A stretch of DNA of 64,000 nucleotides, from positions 1,426,001 through 1,490,000 of the forward strand of contig NZ_FQUQ01000002.1 in assembly GCF_900129215.1 (NCBI RefSeq). The letters are read 5' to 3'. The notes under the pieces are model-generated. The model was not told where the DNA came from. It saw only the letters and a list, made by a program, of their open reading frames with translations, and did no database searches. A program made the translations under genes and the position numbers. Positions 44,217 through 52,306 of the stretch are shown here, one piece after another (within the stretch, counting starts at the first letter, position 1; each line of letters opens with the position of its first letter). Source of the stretch: Pedobacter caeni. GTDB lineage: Bacteria > Bacteroidota > Bacteroidia > Sphingobacteriales > Sphingobacteriaceae.

Positions 44217-45584
44217 TCAAAAAAGAGAAGTTTTCCTCTTGAAGTTATACACTGCCAGAATGCTGAATAACAGCGATAAAATGAAAACCGATGCCAGGTT
44301 CTGCCATACATAACCTGTAGTATGTCCTTTGTATTGTGCAACCTTGAACTCGTCCCAGGCTACGTTTGCCAGGGTCTCTTCTTTAAAGACAACCGGATAA
44401 AAATACAAACGGATTTGCTCATGGTAAGCCTTTATTGCCTGCTGGAACTTCAAGTGGTTTTCCAGATCGGAACCGGCCAGCTCATTGAGCCTCAGTTGTG
44501 TTTGTATTCCCGGTAAGAATAAGGCCGTCAGGTTCGTAAAATCATGCCGTTTATTTAGTTTTTCTGCCATTGATCTGGCACCTGCCGAAGCCTCATCATC
44601 TCCCATCTGCTGCATGGCATAATACCAGTACCAGCTAAAGCTGAGCTCAGAAGGAAAAGGGTATTGCTTAAATTGAGGATAGTGGGCATAAAACTTATCC
44701 ATGGTCTTACTTTTATCAAGGTCCCATTTTTCATGATATCCTTCTCTTTGCTTAACGAGTGTTTCCAGTGCTTCCGGAACGGGATATTGCTGGGTTAACC
44801 AAACGTTCAGAATGGCCGGAGAAATGATGTTCAGGACCACCCAGAAAGAAATCAGCAATACTGCATTGTAGTTTGACGACTTGCCGCGGGAAATGACCCA
44901 AAAGGATAAGGAAAACCAGAACAGCAGGTAAAGGCTGAGTAAGGTTAAAATCAGCAGCAAACGACCGTCTAAAGGAAGTTTAAGGTAAAAGATGGCACTG
45001 GTCATTAACACCATCGCTACTGTAAAAACAGAGATGATCCTGACGGAAAATTTGCGCCATATCAGTGCGGAAAGTGCTCCGGACTGCGACTTGAGAATGG
45101 CCCAGACACCAGATTCCTGATCAGCAGAAAGCAGGTTGTAACAGAAGGCAATGATCACCAGCGGAAATAAAAATATGAACACAAAAGCAAGGTCCATATT
45201 TCCCAGTAACAGCGTAGAAGGGTTGACAAGGTCGGTATCATAAATCTGTCCTTCTACTGCCAGCATGCTGACCGAAATGAGGTAAGGATTGATGTCCCTT
45301 TGTCCGTTGGCAAAAGCTGCCCAGCGGTCGGGAACATTCACCATAGAAAACTTATTGTGGTAGAGGAATAAACCGGGGTCTTTACCAAAGTGTTTGAGAT
45401 TTGTACCGGTATTTTTTTCCTGTGTCTGGCTGGCCTTTTCGATCACAATGTCCTGTTGCCGGATAAATTTCTCTCCGAAGTAAAGTCCTGCAAATCCACT
45501 GATCAGCAAGATCAGAATACCGGCCATGGCTGCTTTGTTTCTGAAAAACAGCTTAAATTCTAATAGATATATGCTTTGATTCAT
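44217..45584 (-). CDS. ABC transporter permease, DUF3526 type (second)
   Basis: 455-aa inner-membrane ABC-2-like permease. Six membrane segments: one at about 18-34, then a large periplasmic part, then VFIFLFPLVIIAFCYNLL, FSVRIISVFTVAMVLMTSA, LLLILTLLSLYLLFWFSL, AVLLISFWVVLNIISP and a final LASVFILSLLFSILAVYNF. This is the DUF3526 layout with an extended soluble loop after helix 1. It is the last gene of the operon, 9 bases after the first permease, closed by a strong hairpin. Substrate unknown. Confidence 0.88.
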   Translation of the reverse strand: MNQSIYLLEFKLFFRNKAAMAGILILLISGFAGLYFGEKFIRQQDIVIEKASQTQEKNTGTNLKHFGKDPGLFLYHNKFSMVNVPDRWAAFANGQRDINPYLISVSMLAVEGQIYDTDLVNPSTLLLGNMDLAFVFIFLFPLVIIAFCYNLLSADQESGVWAILKSQSGALSALIWRKFSVRIISVFTVAMVLMTSAIFYLKLPLDGRLLLILTLLSLYLLFWFSLSFWVISRGKSSNYNAVLLISFWVVLNIISPAILNVWLTQQYPVPEALETLVKQREGYHEKWDLDKSKTMDKFYAHYPQFKQYPFPSELSFSWYWYYAMQQMGDDEASAGARSMAEKLNKRHDFTNLTALFLPGIQTQLRLNELAGSDLENHLKFQQAIKAYHEQIRLYFYPVVFKEETLANVAWDEFKVAQYKGHTTGYVWQNLASVFILSLLFSILAVYNFKRKTSLF

Positions 45585-45593
45585 GTGCTTCTG

Positions 45594-47036
45594 TTATATT
45601 GTTTTTACCCATTTTGATGAAATATTCAGAAAGATCAGCACTCCGGAGAACCAGCACAAAAGAGAAAGTATGCTCCAGAAGTGATTGGAAATTACGCTGC
45701 TCACTGGTTGGAAGGTGTATTGGAAATCTGGTTGTTCTGCCCAGTTGGAACGGCTGATGGACAATGGTTTTTCTTTTTCTCCTGGAGCTGTATTGCTGAT
45801 CTTCTCGATCTGTAATTTGTTCATGCGTTGCGCCAGACCATAACGGTAGGCTTCTGCCTGATTCTGAAAATCCATATAGGTTTTGAAATCAGCAGCGGTC
45901 AGGGCCATGGATAAATTTTTAATGGCCAGGAAAGGGTTCAGGTAGCTTGCTGCAACCGTAAAACTGTTTTGTTGTTCAAAGGTCTTGTTGAGCTCCCGCT
46001 GATGCTGGTTGTAAATCCCTGCAGAGATTTTTTCGCCTTCGGCCATGACATAACCTCCGTAATTGAAAGGCAGTTTTTTGACATCATCGACCTTATATTT
46101 TTTTAATACATCGGCCTTTATCTTTGCATAATGCGGGTCATCAGGATCATGGCTATCGCCTTCTTTGTGCAAATCTGATGCAATCGCTGCGGAAAACTCC
46201 ATTTTTGATGGTGATGGATATAAGATGACACCCAATGCCTGCGTAATTCTGGGCATCACAATGGCAAAGAAAACCCATAGTACAAGTAAGATGGTTAAAG
46301 CTGATTTTGAACTGCTGTGAAAAGCAGAAACAAGAACTGAAATACCTGCACAGATGATGAAGTAAACGGCATAGCTCAGCACCAGAAAAACCAAACGTAA
46401 GGAGGCATCCATACTGACCTGCCAATTGCTGAGCATGGCCCATAGCAATACCGTTAAGAGAATAACAGGAATAAATAAGCTGAAACTCACGGCGATAATA
46501 CCAAGTGTTTTGCCTGAAAGGAGCTGTCGCCAGCTCACTCCCTGACATAAAATGATTTTAAGTGTCCCTGCTTCCCGTTCCGCAGAAATACTATGATAGC
46601 CCAGGAAAAAGATCAGCAGGGGCACCAGCAATTGCAAAACCATTGCTACACTCATTTCTCCAAAGCGAAGCATCCCATTGGAGAAACCTGCTTCACTAAA
46701 GTTTACCGTATTCTGCTTGTGTGCTTCCAGAAAAATAGAAACTCCGGCAAAACTTTCTATCCCAAAGTCGAAGAAGCTCAATTCATGCTTATCCCGGAAA
46801 GCAAGGTATCCGTAATGAGCCATCCGGTGGGGGTGTTTATCTGGTTTTTCGAGCCATTTCTCCCGTACCAGTTCTTTATATTTTAACCGCTGACTGTTTT
46901 GAATTTTAAAATTCTGCCAGCCAATAAAGGTGGCCAGGCATAAAGCGATACCCAGAATCAGAGTGAGCGCAATGGTGGCTCTGTTGCTGAAAGCAGTTTT
47001 CCAGGTTCTTCTGGCGATGATAAATATGGTCTTCAT
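45594..47036 (-). CDS. ABC transporter permease, DUF3526 type (first)
   Basis: 480-aa ABC-2-like permease. N-terminal helix (FIIARRTWKTAFSNRATIALTLILGIALCLATFIG) then a soluble stretch and helices MSVAMVLQLLVPLLIFFLGY, LGIIAVSFSLFIPVILLTVLLW, LVFLVLSYAVYFIICAGISVLV and ALTILLVLWVFFAIVMPRI, and a C-terminal HFWSILSLLCWFSGVLIFL. Similar to its downstream neighbour, forming a heterodimer by inference. Start ATG 47036, 17 bases after the TonB receptor. EREAGTLKIIL is the conserved cytoplasmic loop of NosY-like permeases. Confidence 0.9.
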   Translation of the reverse strand: MKTIFIIARRTWKTAFSNRATIALTLILGIALCLATFIGWQNFKIQNSQRLKYKELVREKWLEKPDKHPHRMAHYGYLAFRDKHELSFFDFGIESFAGVSIFLEAHKQNTVNFSEAGFSNGMLRFGEMSVAMVLQLLVPLLIFFLGYHSISAEREAGTLKIILCQGVSWRQLLSGKTLGIIAVSFSLFIPVILLTVLLWAMLSNWQVSMDASLRLVFLVLSYAVYFIICAGISVLVSAFHSSSKSALTILLVLWVFFAIVMPRITQALGVILYPSPSKMEFSAAIASDLHKEGDSHDPDDPHYAKIKADVLKKYKVDDVKKLPFNYGGYVMAEGEKISAGIYNQHQRELNKTFEQQNSFTVAASYLNPFLAIKNLSMALTAADFKTYMDFQNQAEAYRYGLAQRMNKLQIEKISNTAPGEKEKPLSISRSNWAEQPDFQYTFQPVSSVISNHFWSILSLLCWFSGVLIFLNISSKWVKTI

Positions 47037-47053
47037 TTTTTTGTTTCTAATTG

Positions 47054-49549
47054 TTAAAACCGGTAAGTCGCATTGAACATTACATTTCTGGGAGTTCCGG
47101 GAAATAACCTCAGGTAACTCTGTGCGCCTACCCAATAGGTCGTATTTAATACATTATTGACATTCATGGCCAGCTGAACCCTGGATTTAGGTGGTGAATA
47201 ATACAGGGCTGCATCTAAAAGGGTATAGGCTGGTAAACTGAAATCCCTGGTGTACCATGGCAGTTTATTTCCGCTGTATTGAATGCCTGCACCGATTCCA
47301 ATACCTTTAAAAGTACGGTTGTCATTCAGGTCATACCTGGTCCAGATGCTTCCGCTATGCTGAGGGGTATTCTGTACCCGCTGGCCTTTTAGGATGGGGT
47401 TGTTATCGTCCGTGATGATGGCATCCACATAACTGTAACCCGCATTAAATTGCCAGTTGGGCAGTAGGAAACCAGAAGCTTCGAGTTCAATTCCGCGGCT
47501 TCGTTGTGCGCCACGTTCTATGAGCAGGTTTAAATCAACGGGATCATTTGCACTCATTAACAGGTTTTTCTGGTTGATCTCAAAAATGGAAACGTTAACC
47601 ATTAAGCTTCGGTTCATCCATTCTGATTTTGCACCAATTTCTTTGAGGTCGCTTTCCAAAGGTTTGTAATTTGTTCCGGCAGGTGGAGGAATGATCACCA
47701 GATTTGAAGTGTTGCCCTGTGGCTGATAACCTTGCAGATAAGTTCCATAAAGGTTGATGTTTGAATTCAACTCATAAGTGATGCCCAATCTTGGCAGCAA
47801 TTTATGTCTGGAGATCCTTTTCTCATTGCTGAGTTGGTAATTGCTGTAATCTTCGTACCATTCCTGTCTTAAGCCCAGCAAAAGTGTGAGTTTTTCATAT
47901 TTAACCTGATCCTGCAGATAGACCCCGTTTACCACAGAATAGGCAGGAGGGATTTCATTTTGAGTGAATATATACTCGCTTAAGTTCCGAAGTGTGTACG
48001 CAGGTTTGGCCAGATTAAAATGTGCAACATTGGGTATAGGACGGGTAATGTCATCAACGGTCTGGAATAAGTAACGGTCTTTTTTTAAGGGGTCATACTT
48101 TGAGGTATCACGTCCATTTTTTAACCGGTAGCCTCCGGCCGAGTTGTCTGCACCACCCCTGTATCGCTGCACATTGATCAGGTCATAGCCGACTACCAGC
48201 TTATGGTGTAATGGACCTGTAGCTGCATTAATATTGAAATAAGCGCTGATGTTATCGGTATTCCAGCTTTGCTGTCTCTGAATAGCCCTTAATCCGGCAA
48301 CTGTAGGAATGGCTTTTCCGGCTTCATCTACACCATAAGCATTGGTGGTCCGGTGTTCCTGAAGATCTTCATCCCAGGTCTGCTTCATATAAGTAATGTT
48401 AAAAACCAGGTCTTTGGTAAAAGCATGGGACAGGTTGCTCATTAACATGACATCCTGGGTATTGTACTTGTCATTGCTGGCCCCCATGCTGAAGGTAATG
48501 GGGGTGCTTTGAAGGTCTGTCTGACCAGCAATGGCCCCAAAAATAGTCTGTCCGCGGTCTAACCTAGTCTTGTTCTTGTTTAAAACAAGTTCTACATTCA
48601 GACTGGTTTTCTCATTCGGGATATAAGAGAATGAAGGAGAAATCAGGTAAGCCTTTTTAAACTGAAGGTCCCGGAAGCTCTTGCTGTCTTCATATCCTAC
48701 ATTGAGGCGGTACAATAAGGATTTCTCCTTGTTTAGTGGTCCGGTAAAATCCAGAGCGCCACGGATGGTACTGAAACTCCCCGCCGAAATGCTGATCTGC
48801 TTCCGGTCTTCACTGAGCGGTTTCTTGGTCACCAGGTTAATGGTTCCACCAGGATCCACACTGGAAAAAGAAGCACTGGCCGGACCTTTGATCACTTCAA
48901 TGCGCTCCAGATTATTCGTTAAGGGCTGCAGGAAATAATGTTGTCTGGTCCGCATGCCATTGATAATTGCTCCTTCTTCGTTCTGATTGATTCCGCGGAT
49001 GGCAAACTGGTTGTAATAACTGTTTTGAGTTACGCCAGGTACATTCTTTACCGCATCGGCGAGTGCAAATGCCTGCCTGTCGGCAATGAGTTCCTTGGAA
49101 ACTGAAGCGATTGCCTGTGGGATATCCTTATTTAAAGAAGCAATTTTAGTAGCAGAAAAGGAGTAGTCACCATAATATTTTTTCTTACTTGTACCAATCA
49201 CTTCAACAGTTTGAAGTTCTTCATTGGATGACGACAAGATGATGGTATCTATCAGAAACTCCGGCTTCCCGGGAATCTGATATTCCCTCTGGAAGGGAAT
49301 AAATCCAACTGCAGTTGCCCGTACCAGATAATTGCCCGCCTTAGGCAAAACAAGTAGAAAATGGCCACTGGAATCACTGGATGTATGGAGAATATCCTTT
49401 CCACTTTTGAATTTCAAGGTCACATTTTTTAGGGGACGTTGTTTCTGATCCATCAGCGTTCCGGAAACCTTTGTTTGTGCCTGAATAGAAACTGAAAAAA
49501 GAAAGAGTAGGAGTAGCGTTAGAACTGGTCTTATGTAACTAAGGGTCAT
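47054..49549 (-). CDS. TonB-dependent siderophore-type receptor
   Basis: 831-aa outer-membrane receptor. Signal peptide 1-24 (ends IQAQ), carboxypeptidase-regulatory-like domain about 25-110 (GTLMDQKQRPLKNVTLKFKSG), plug about 125-245 (IPQAIASVSKELIADRQ; FAIRGINQNEEGAIINGMR; RIEVIKGPASASFSSVDPGGTINLVTKKPL), barrel ending RNVMFNATYRF. The plug wording is that of FhuA/siderophore-type receptors. It is embedded between ABC ATPase and permease genes; its ATG directly follows the ATPase stop (TAAATG). Ligand unknown; the barrel has no unusual insertion I can see. Confidence 0.94.
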   Translation of the reverse strand: MTLSYIRPVLTLLLLFLFSVSIQAQTKVSGTLMDQKQRPLKNVTLKFKSGKDILHTSSDSSGHFLLVLPKAGNYLVRATAVGFIPFQREYQIPGKPEFLIDTIILSSSNEELQTVEVIGTSKKKYYGDYSFSATKIASLNKDIPQAIASVSKELIADRQAFALADAVKNVPGVTQNSYYNQFAIRGINQNEEGAIINGMRTRQHYFLQPLTNNLERIEVIKGPASASFSSVDPGGTINLVTKKPLSEDRKQISISAGSFSTIRGALDFTGPLNKEKSLLYRLNVGYEDSKSFRDLQFKKAYLISPSFSYIPNEKTSLNVELVLNKNKTRLDRGQTIFGAIAGQTDLQSTPITFSMGASNDKYNTQDVMLMSNLSHAFTKDLVFNITYMKQTWDEDLQEHRTTNAYGVDEAGKAIPTVAGLRAIQRQQSWNTDNISAYFNINAATGPLHHKLVVGYDLINVQRYRGGADNSAGGYRLKNGRDTSKYDPLKKDRYLFQTVDDITRPIPNVAHFNLAKPAYTLRNLSEYIFTQNEIPPAYSVVNGVYLQDQVKYEKLTLLLGLRQEWYEDYSNYQLSNEKRISRHKLLPRLGITYELNSNINLYGTYLQGYQPQGNTSNLVIIPPPAGTNYKPLESDLKEIGAKSEWMNRSLMVNVSIFEINQKNLLMSANDPVDLNLLIERGAQRSRGIELEASGFLLPNWQFNAGYSYVDAIITDDNNPILKGQRVQNTPQHSGSIWTRYDLNDNRTFKGIGIGAGIQYSGNKLPWYTRDFSLPAYTLLDAALYYSPPKSRVQLAMNVNNVLNTTYWVGAQSYLRLFPGTPRNVMFNATYRF

Positions 49550-50245
49550 TTAAATGGTTTCTAAGTATAATTTCTGAAGATCATTAGCATTGATGTCTGC
49601 TGCTTTGAGGGTATGTATCAGTTTGCCCTGACGCATAATCCCGATATGAGTGCCAATGTTAACGGCATTAAAAATATCATGGGTAGCCATCAGGACTGAT
49701 TTTCCTTTTCTGCCCAGTTCTTTGACGAGTTCGGTAAACTCGTCGGTAGCTTTAGGATCAAGGCCACTGGTCGGTTCGTCCATAAGGATCACAGCAGCAT
49801 TTTTTGCCAGGGCAATCGCAATGCCTACCTTTTGACGCATGCCTTTACTGAAACCTGCAAGGGCTTTGTGATGAGCGGTACTTTGCAGGCCGCATTGAGA
49901 AAGAAAAGCCGACAGACTTTCCTTGTCGTAACTGAAACCAGCAAGCATACTGAAATAATCGAGGTTCTCTATGGCTGTCAGATTGCCGTAAAGCATCACC
50001 ACTTCAGGAATATAAGCAAGGTCTTTTCTGGTCTCCGAAGATCCGGATTGTACTTCTTTATTGTTGATGAGCGCTTTTCCGGAACTGGCTTCTGTAAATC
50101 CCAGAAAAAGGTTAATAGTGGTGGTTTTACCTGCGCCATTCTGGCCCAGAAGGCAAAAGATTTCCCCGGCTTTAACTTCCAGGTTAAGGTTGTCCAGTGC
50201 TACCTGCGACTGGTAATGTTTGGATAAAGAGATGGCTTGAAGCAT
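49550..50245 (-). CDS. ABC transporter ATP-binding protein
   Basis: 231-aa ATPase subunit. Walker A GQNGAGKTTT at about 35-44, signature FSKGMRQKVGIA, Walker B VILMDEPTSGLDP, switch ATHD. Start ATG 50245. It is the CcmA/NosF-type partner of DUF3526 permeases. Its stop touches the receptor start (TAAATG), so the genes are translationally coupled. Substrate unknown. Confidence 0.94.
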   Translation of the reverse strand: MLQAISLSKHYQSQVALDNLNLEVKAGEIFCLLGQNGAGKTTTINLFLGFTEASSGKALINNKEVQSGSSETRKDLAYIPEVVMLYGNLTAIENLDYFSMLAGFSYDKESLSAFLSQCGLQSTAHHKALAGFSKGMRQKVGIAIALAKNAAVILMDEPTSGLDPKATDEFTELVKELGRKGKSVLMATHDIFNAVNIGTHIGIMRQGKLIHTLKAADINANDLQKLYLETI

Positions 50246-50319
50246 ATTCTTTTAAAAATTAGCATATATGGAAATACACTGCCCGGAAGGACAATGGAAA
50301 GAATTCAGGAATGAGAAAA

Positions 50320-50688
50320 TTAAGCCTGCAGTAGAGGGGGACCTTTATTACTGCATTTCAGTATAAAGCTGGAAGTAGCCTGGGTAGTAAGGAATGCCTT
50401 TGTTATTGGTAAAGGGCAGGGAATGAAACTGAAAATCAGTGAGGGATGATGATCAAGGTCTGTAGATTGGTGTTTGATCAGTTCACAGATCTTACATTGA
50501 GCATAAAACGTTGAAACTTGTTTCTCACTGGTGTATCTGTATTCCTTCTTATTCTTATGAAATTGATGGAATGAATTTTCATGATGATGTAAGACCGGAA
50601 TAAAGGAGGTGCTCAGAAAAATAAGCAACAGAAAAATCGCCCCCGTTTGAGGGAGAATGTCTCTGAGATATTTCTGCATGCTTTTCAT
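50320..50688 (-). CDS. Small His/Cys-rich membrane protein heading the ABC/receptor operon
   Basis: 122-aa protein (from ATG 50688; ATG 50679 fits the promoter better). One membrane segment (TGAIFLLLIFLSTSFIPVL) is followed by HHHENSFHQFHKN, then CKICELIKH and DLDHHP, and a tail SNKGPPLLQA. Histidine clusters and a CxxC motif suggest metal or heme handling, by inference. The gap to the ATPase is only 74 bases and directions agree, so it is probably the first gene of the operon. The family is not named with confidence. Confidence 0.6.
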   Translation of the reverse strand: MKSMQKYLRDILPQTGAIFLLLIFLSTSFIPVLHHHENSFHQFHKNKKEYRYTSEKQVSTFYAQCKICELIKHQSTDLDHHPSLIFSFIPCPLPITKAFLTTQATSSFILKCSNKGPPLLQA

Positions 50689-50696
50689 TAATGCAA

Positions 50697-50738
50697 CAAA
50701 GTTACAATTAATTCTCTTTTTATCGCAGGATTCTGCGA
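50697..50738 (-). promoter_or_regulatory. Promoter with palindromic site for ABC/receptor operon
   Basis: Minus-strand TAACTTTG (50697-50704), a full TAnnTTTG match, lies 9 bases above ATG 50688, with the palindrome TCGCAG-GATT-CTGCGA (50723-50738) about 20 bases further up, in the place of the -33 box. The site could bind a regulator that activates or blocks the operon. The divergent dioxygenase gene starts 34 bases to the right. Confidence 0.5.
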
Positions 50739-50771
50739 ACAATGATCCTTTATCTGTTATATTCGCTGTCT

Positions 50772-51503
50772 ATGTTGAATCAGGATTTTCATAAGCAACA
50801 AATTGAAGAGGATGGCTTCACCATCATTGAATCGGTGTTTTCGGATGATCATATCTCCGCAATGCTCCATATTATTGAAAGCGCAGATGCTTCCGGAAGT
50901 ACCTTTCGTAAATCAGCTGATTTATTTGCCATCAGGCAATTTCTGAAAGAACTACCCGAAGCGAATGAAGTGATCTTCAATGAGCGTTTTAATCAGATCA
51001 TCAGACAACTATTCGGAAAGGACTATTTTGTAGTGAAATCAATTTACTTTGATAAGCCGGAGCAGTCCAACTGGTTTGTAGCTTATCATCAGGACCTGAC
51101 GATCTCTGTTGACCGAAAAGAAGCTGTAGAAGGCTATCAAAACTGGACGGTAAAACAAGGCCAGTTTGCAGTTCAGCCCCCATTAGATTTATTGAAAAAT
51201 ATTTATACCGTTCGTATTCACCTGGACCATGCGGATGAAAATAACGGAGCGCTTAAAGTGATTCCGGGATCTCAGCTTAAGGGAATATACAAACCAGATG
51301 ATATCAACTGGTCGGTGGAAAGAGAAGCAATTTGTAAAGTGCCTGCAGGGGCAATTATGATCATGAAACCTTTACTGTTGCACAGTTCTGGCAGAACAAT
51401 AAACAACAGCAAAAGAAGGGTTATCCATATCGAATTTTGCAATGTAGAACTGCCGGAGCAATTCAACTGGGCTGAAAGGAGTCCGCTTTACCCGATGTCC
51501 TGA
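50772..51503 (+). CDS. Phytanoyl-CoA dioxygenase (PhyH)-family protein
   Basis: 243-aa Fe(II)/2-oxoglutarate-dependent oxygenase of the PhyH family. It opens FHKQQIEEDGFTIIESVFSDDHI. Fe ligands: H and D in VAYHQDLTIS, and a distal His in LLLHSSGRTINN with the 2-oxoglutarate Arg in NSKRRVIHIEF. HLDHADENNGALKVIPGSQ is standard for the fold. Start ATG 50772 (MLNQDFHK) is preferred to ATG 50742. The substrate is probably a small hydroxylatable metabolite; unknown. Confidence 0.9.
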   Translation: MLNQDFHKQQIEEDGFTIIESVFSDDHISAMLHIIESADASGSTFRKSADLFAIRQFLKELPEANEVIFNERFNQIIRQLFGKDYFVVKSIYFDKPEQSNWFVAYHQDLTISVDRKEAVEGYQNWTVKQGQFAVQPPLDLLKNIYTVRIHLDHADENNGALKVIPGSQLKGIYKPDDINWSVEREAICKVPAGAIMIMKPLLLHSSGRTINNSKRRVIHIEFCNVELPEQFNWAERSPLYPMS

Positions 51504-51511
51504 TCAGAATG

Positions 51512-51979
51512 CTATTTTTTGATCACAGCAGTTGCTTCAATCTCGATCAATACCTCTTCACGGAAAAGTTTTTTTACTTCTACTAAAGTGCTGATGGGTG
51601 GTTGCTTTAAATTAATGTATTTGTCTCTGGCTTCACGGAACTTAGGGATTTGTGAGATGTCAGTGGTATAGATCACTGTTTTTATGAGATCATCCATTGT
51701 GCCACCAGCCTCTTCAATAATTTTTTTGATGTTCTCAAATACCTGTGCCGTTTGTAAGCCCATGTCGCCAATACCTACAATTTTTCTATCGACATCAAGT
51801 GGCACCTGTCCCGATAAAAGAATCATTTTACTACTACCCAGGTCGATTTCAACAGCCTGCGAATAGCCTTTTACAGGTGCAACAGCTGGGGAACTAAAGA
51901 ATTTTACCGGATTGTTTTTTTGTTGAGCATTCATCGCCATTGGGAGAAATAAGAAGATGGTAAATAATAGCCTATTCAT
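51512..51979 (-). CDS. RidA-family protein, exported
   Basis: 155-aa member of the RidA/YER057c/UK114 family of enamine/imine deaminases. It carries a signal peptide (about 1-18, ends MNAQQ), unlike cytoplasmic RidA. Family motifs: YSQAVEIDLGSSKMILLSGQVPLD, TAQVFENIKKIIEEAGGTMDDLIKTVIYTTD and the C-terminal VLIEIEATAVI. The catalytic Arg of true RidA is not obvious here: the equivalent loop is KYINLKQPPISTLVEV, so it may lack deaminase activity. Convergent with PhyH. Confidence 0.88.
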   Translation of the reverse strand: MNRLLFTIFLFLPMAMNAQQKNNPVKFFSSPAVAPVKGYSQAVEIDLGSSKMILLSGQVPLDVDRKIVGIGDMGLQTAQVFENIKKIIEEAGGTMDDLIKTVIYTTDISQIPKFREARDKYINLKQPPISTLVEVKKLFREEVLIEIEATAVIKK

Positions 51980-52237
51980 TTTTTTTATATAAACTTAGTT
52001 AAAGTTGGCACCAGTTAGGTGTTGTGTTGCGTTAATATTACATGAATTAGCATCAGAAAACGGATCAACTTCGTTTCCATCATCTTTTTTACTATTTATA
52101 ATTGTTTTTCATGAGGTTATAATGAGGATTATTTAAAGAATAAGTATTACTTTCGTCATTATTTATTGTCTCTGATTATTTAAATGAATAAACTATTGTG
52201 TTCCTCCGGATCATAATTGAATTATAAAGGAAATATC
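51980..52237. other. Intergenic region without recognised gene
   Basis: 258 bases of A/T-rich DNA between the divergent RidA start and the leader-like element at 52238. A ten-codon frame (MNKLLCSSGS) near 52183 is too short to call. I see no RNA gene, repeat or good -7 element here. Confidence 0.5.
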
Positions 52238-52258
52238 ATGGCTTGGTCGCTATGGTAG
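52238..52258 (+). CDS. Possible six-residue leader peptide
   Basis: ATG-GCT-TGG-TCG-CTA-TGG-TAG encodes MAWSLW, with an AAAGGA ribosome-binding sequence 6 bases upstream. Two of six residues are Trp. A hairpin and T-rich stretch follow at once. The arrangement is that of an attenuation leader for the serine hydrolase gene at 52307, but Bacteroidota seldom rely on Shine-Dalgarno pairing and six codons can arise by chance. Confidence 0.35.
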   Translation: MAWSLW

Positions 52259-52266
52259 TTTAGGTT

Positions 52267-52300
52267 GTGGGTGCGTTTGGTCGCGTACCCACTTTTACTT
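52267..52300 (+). promoter_or_regulatory. Terminator-like hairpin in 5' leader of serine hydrolase
   Basis: GTGGGTGCG (52267-52275) pairs with CGTACCCAC (52284-52292; one G-U) over 9 bp, loop of 8, followed by TTTTACTT. It lies 15 bases before the ATG at 52307, so it must be read through or rearranged for expression. Confidence 0.5.
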
Positions 52301-52306
52301 CCCCAA

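Noticed and set aside
49832..50227. 131-aa plus-strand frame over the ABC ATPase
   Set aside because: Antisense shadow of Walker A to signature region of the ATPase.
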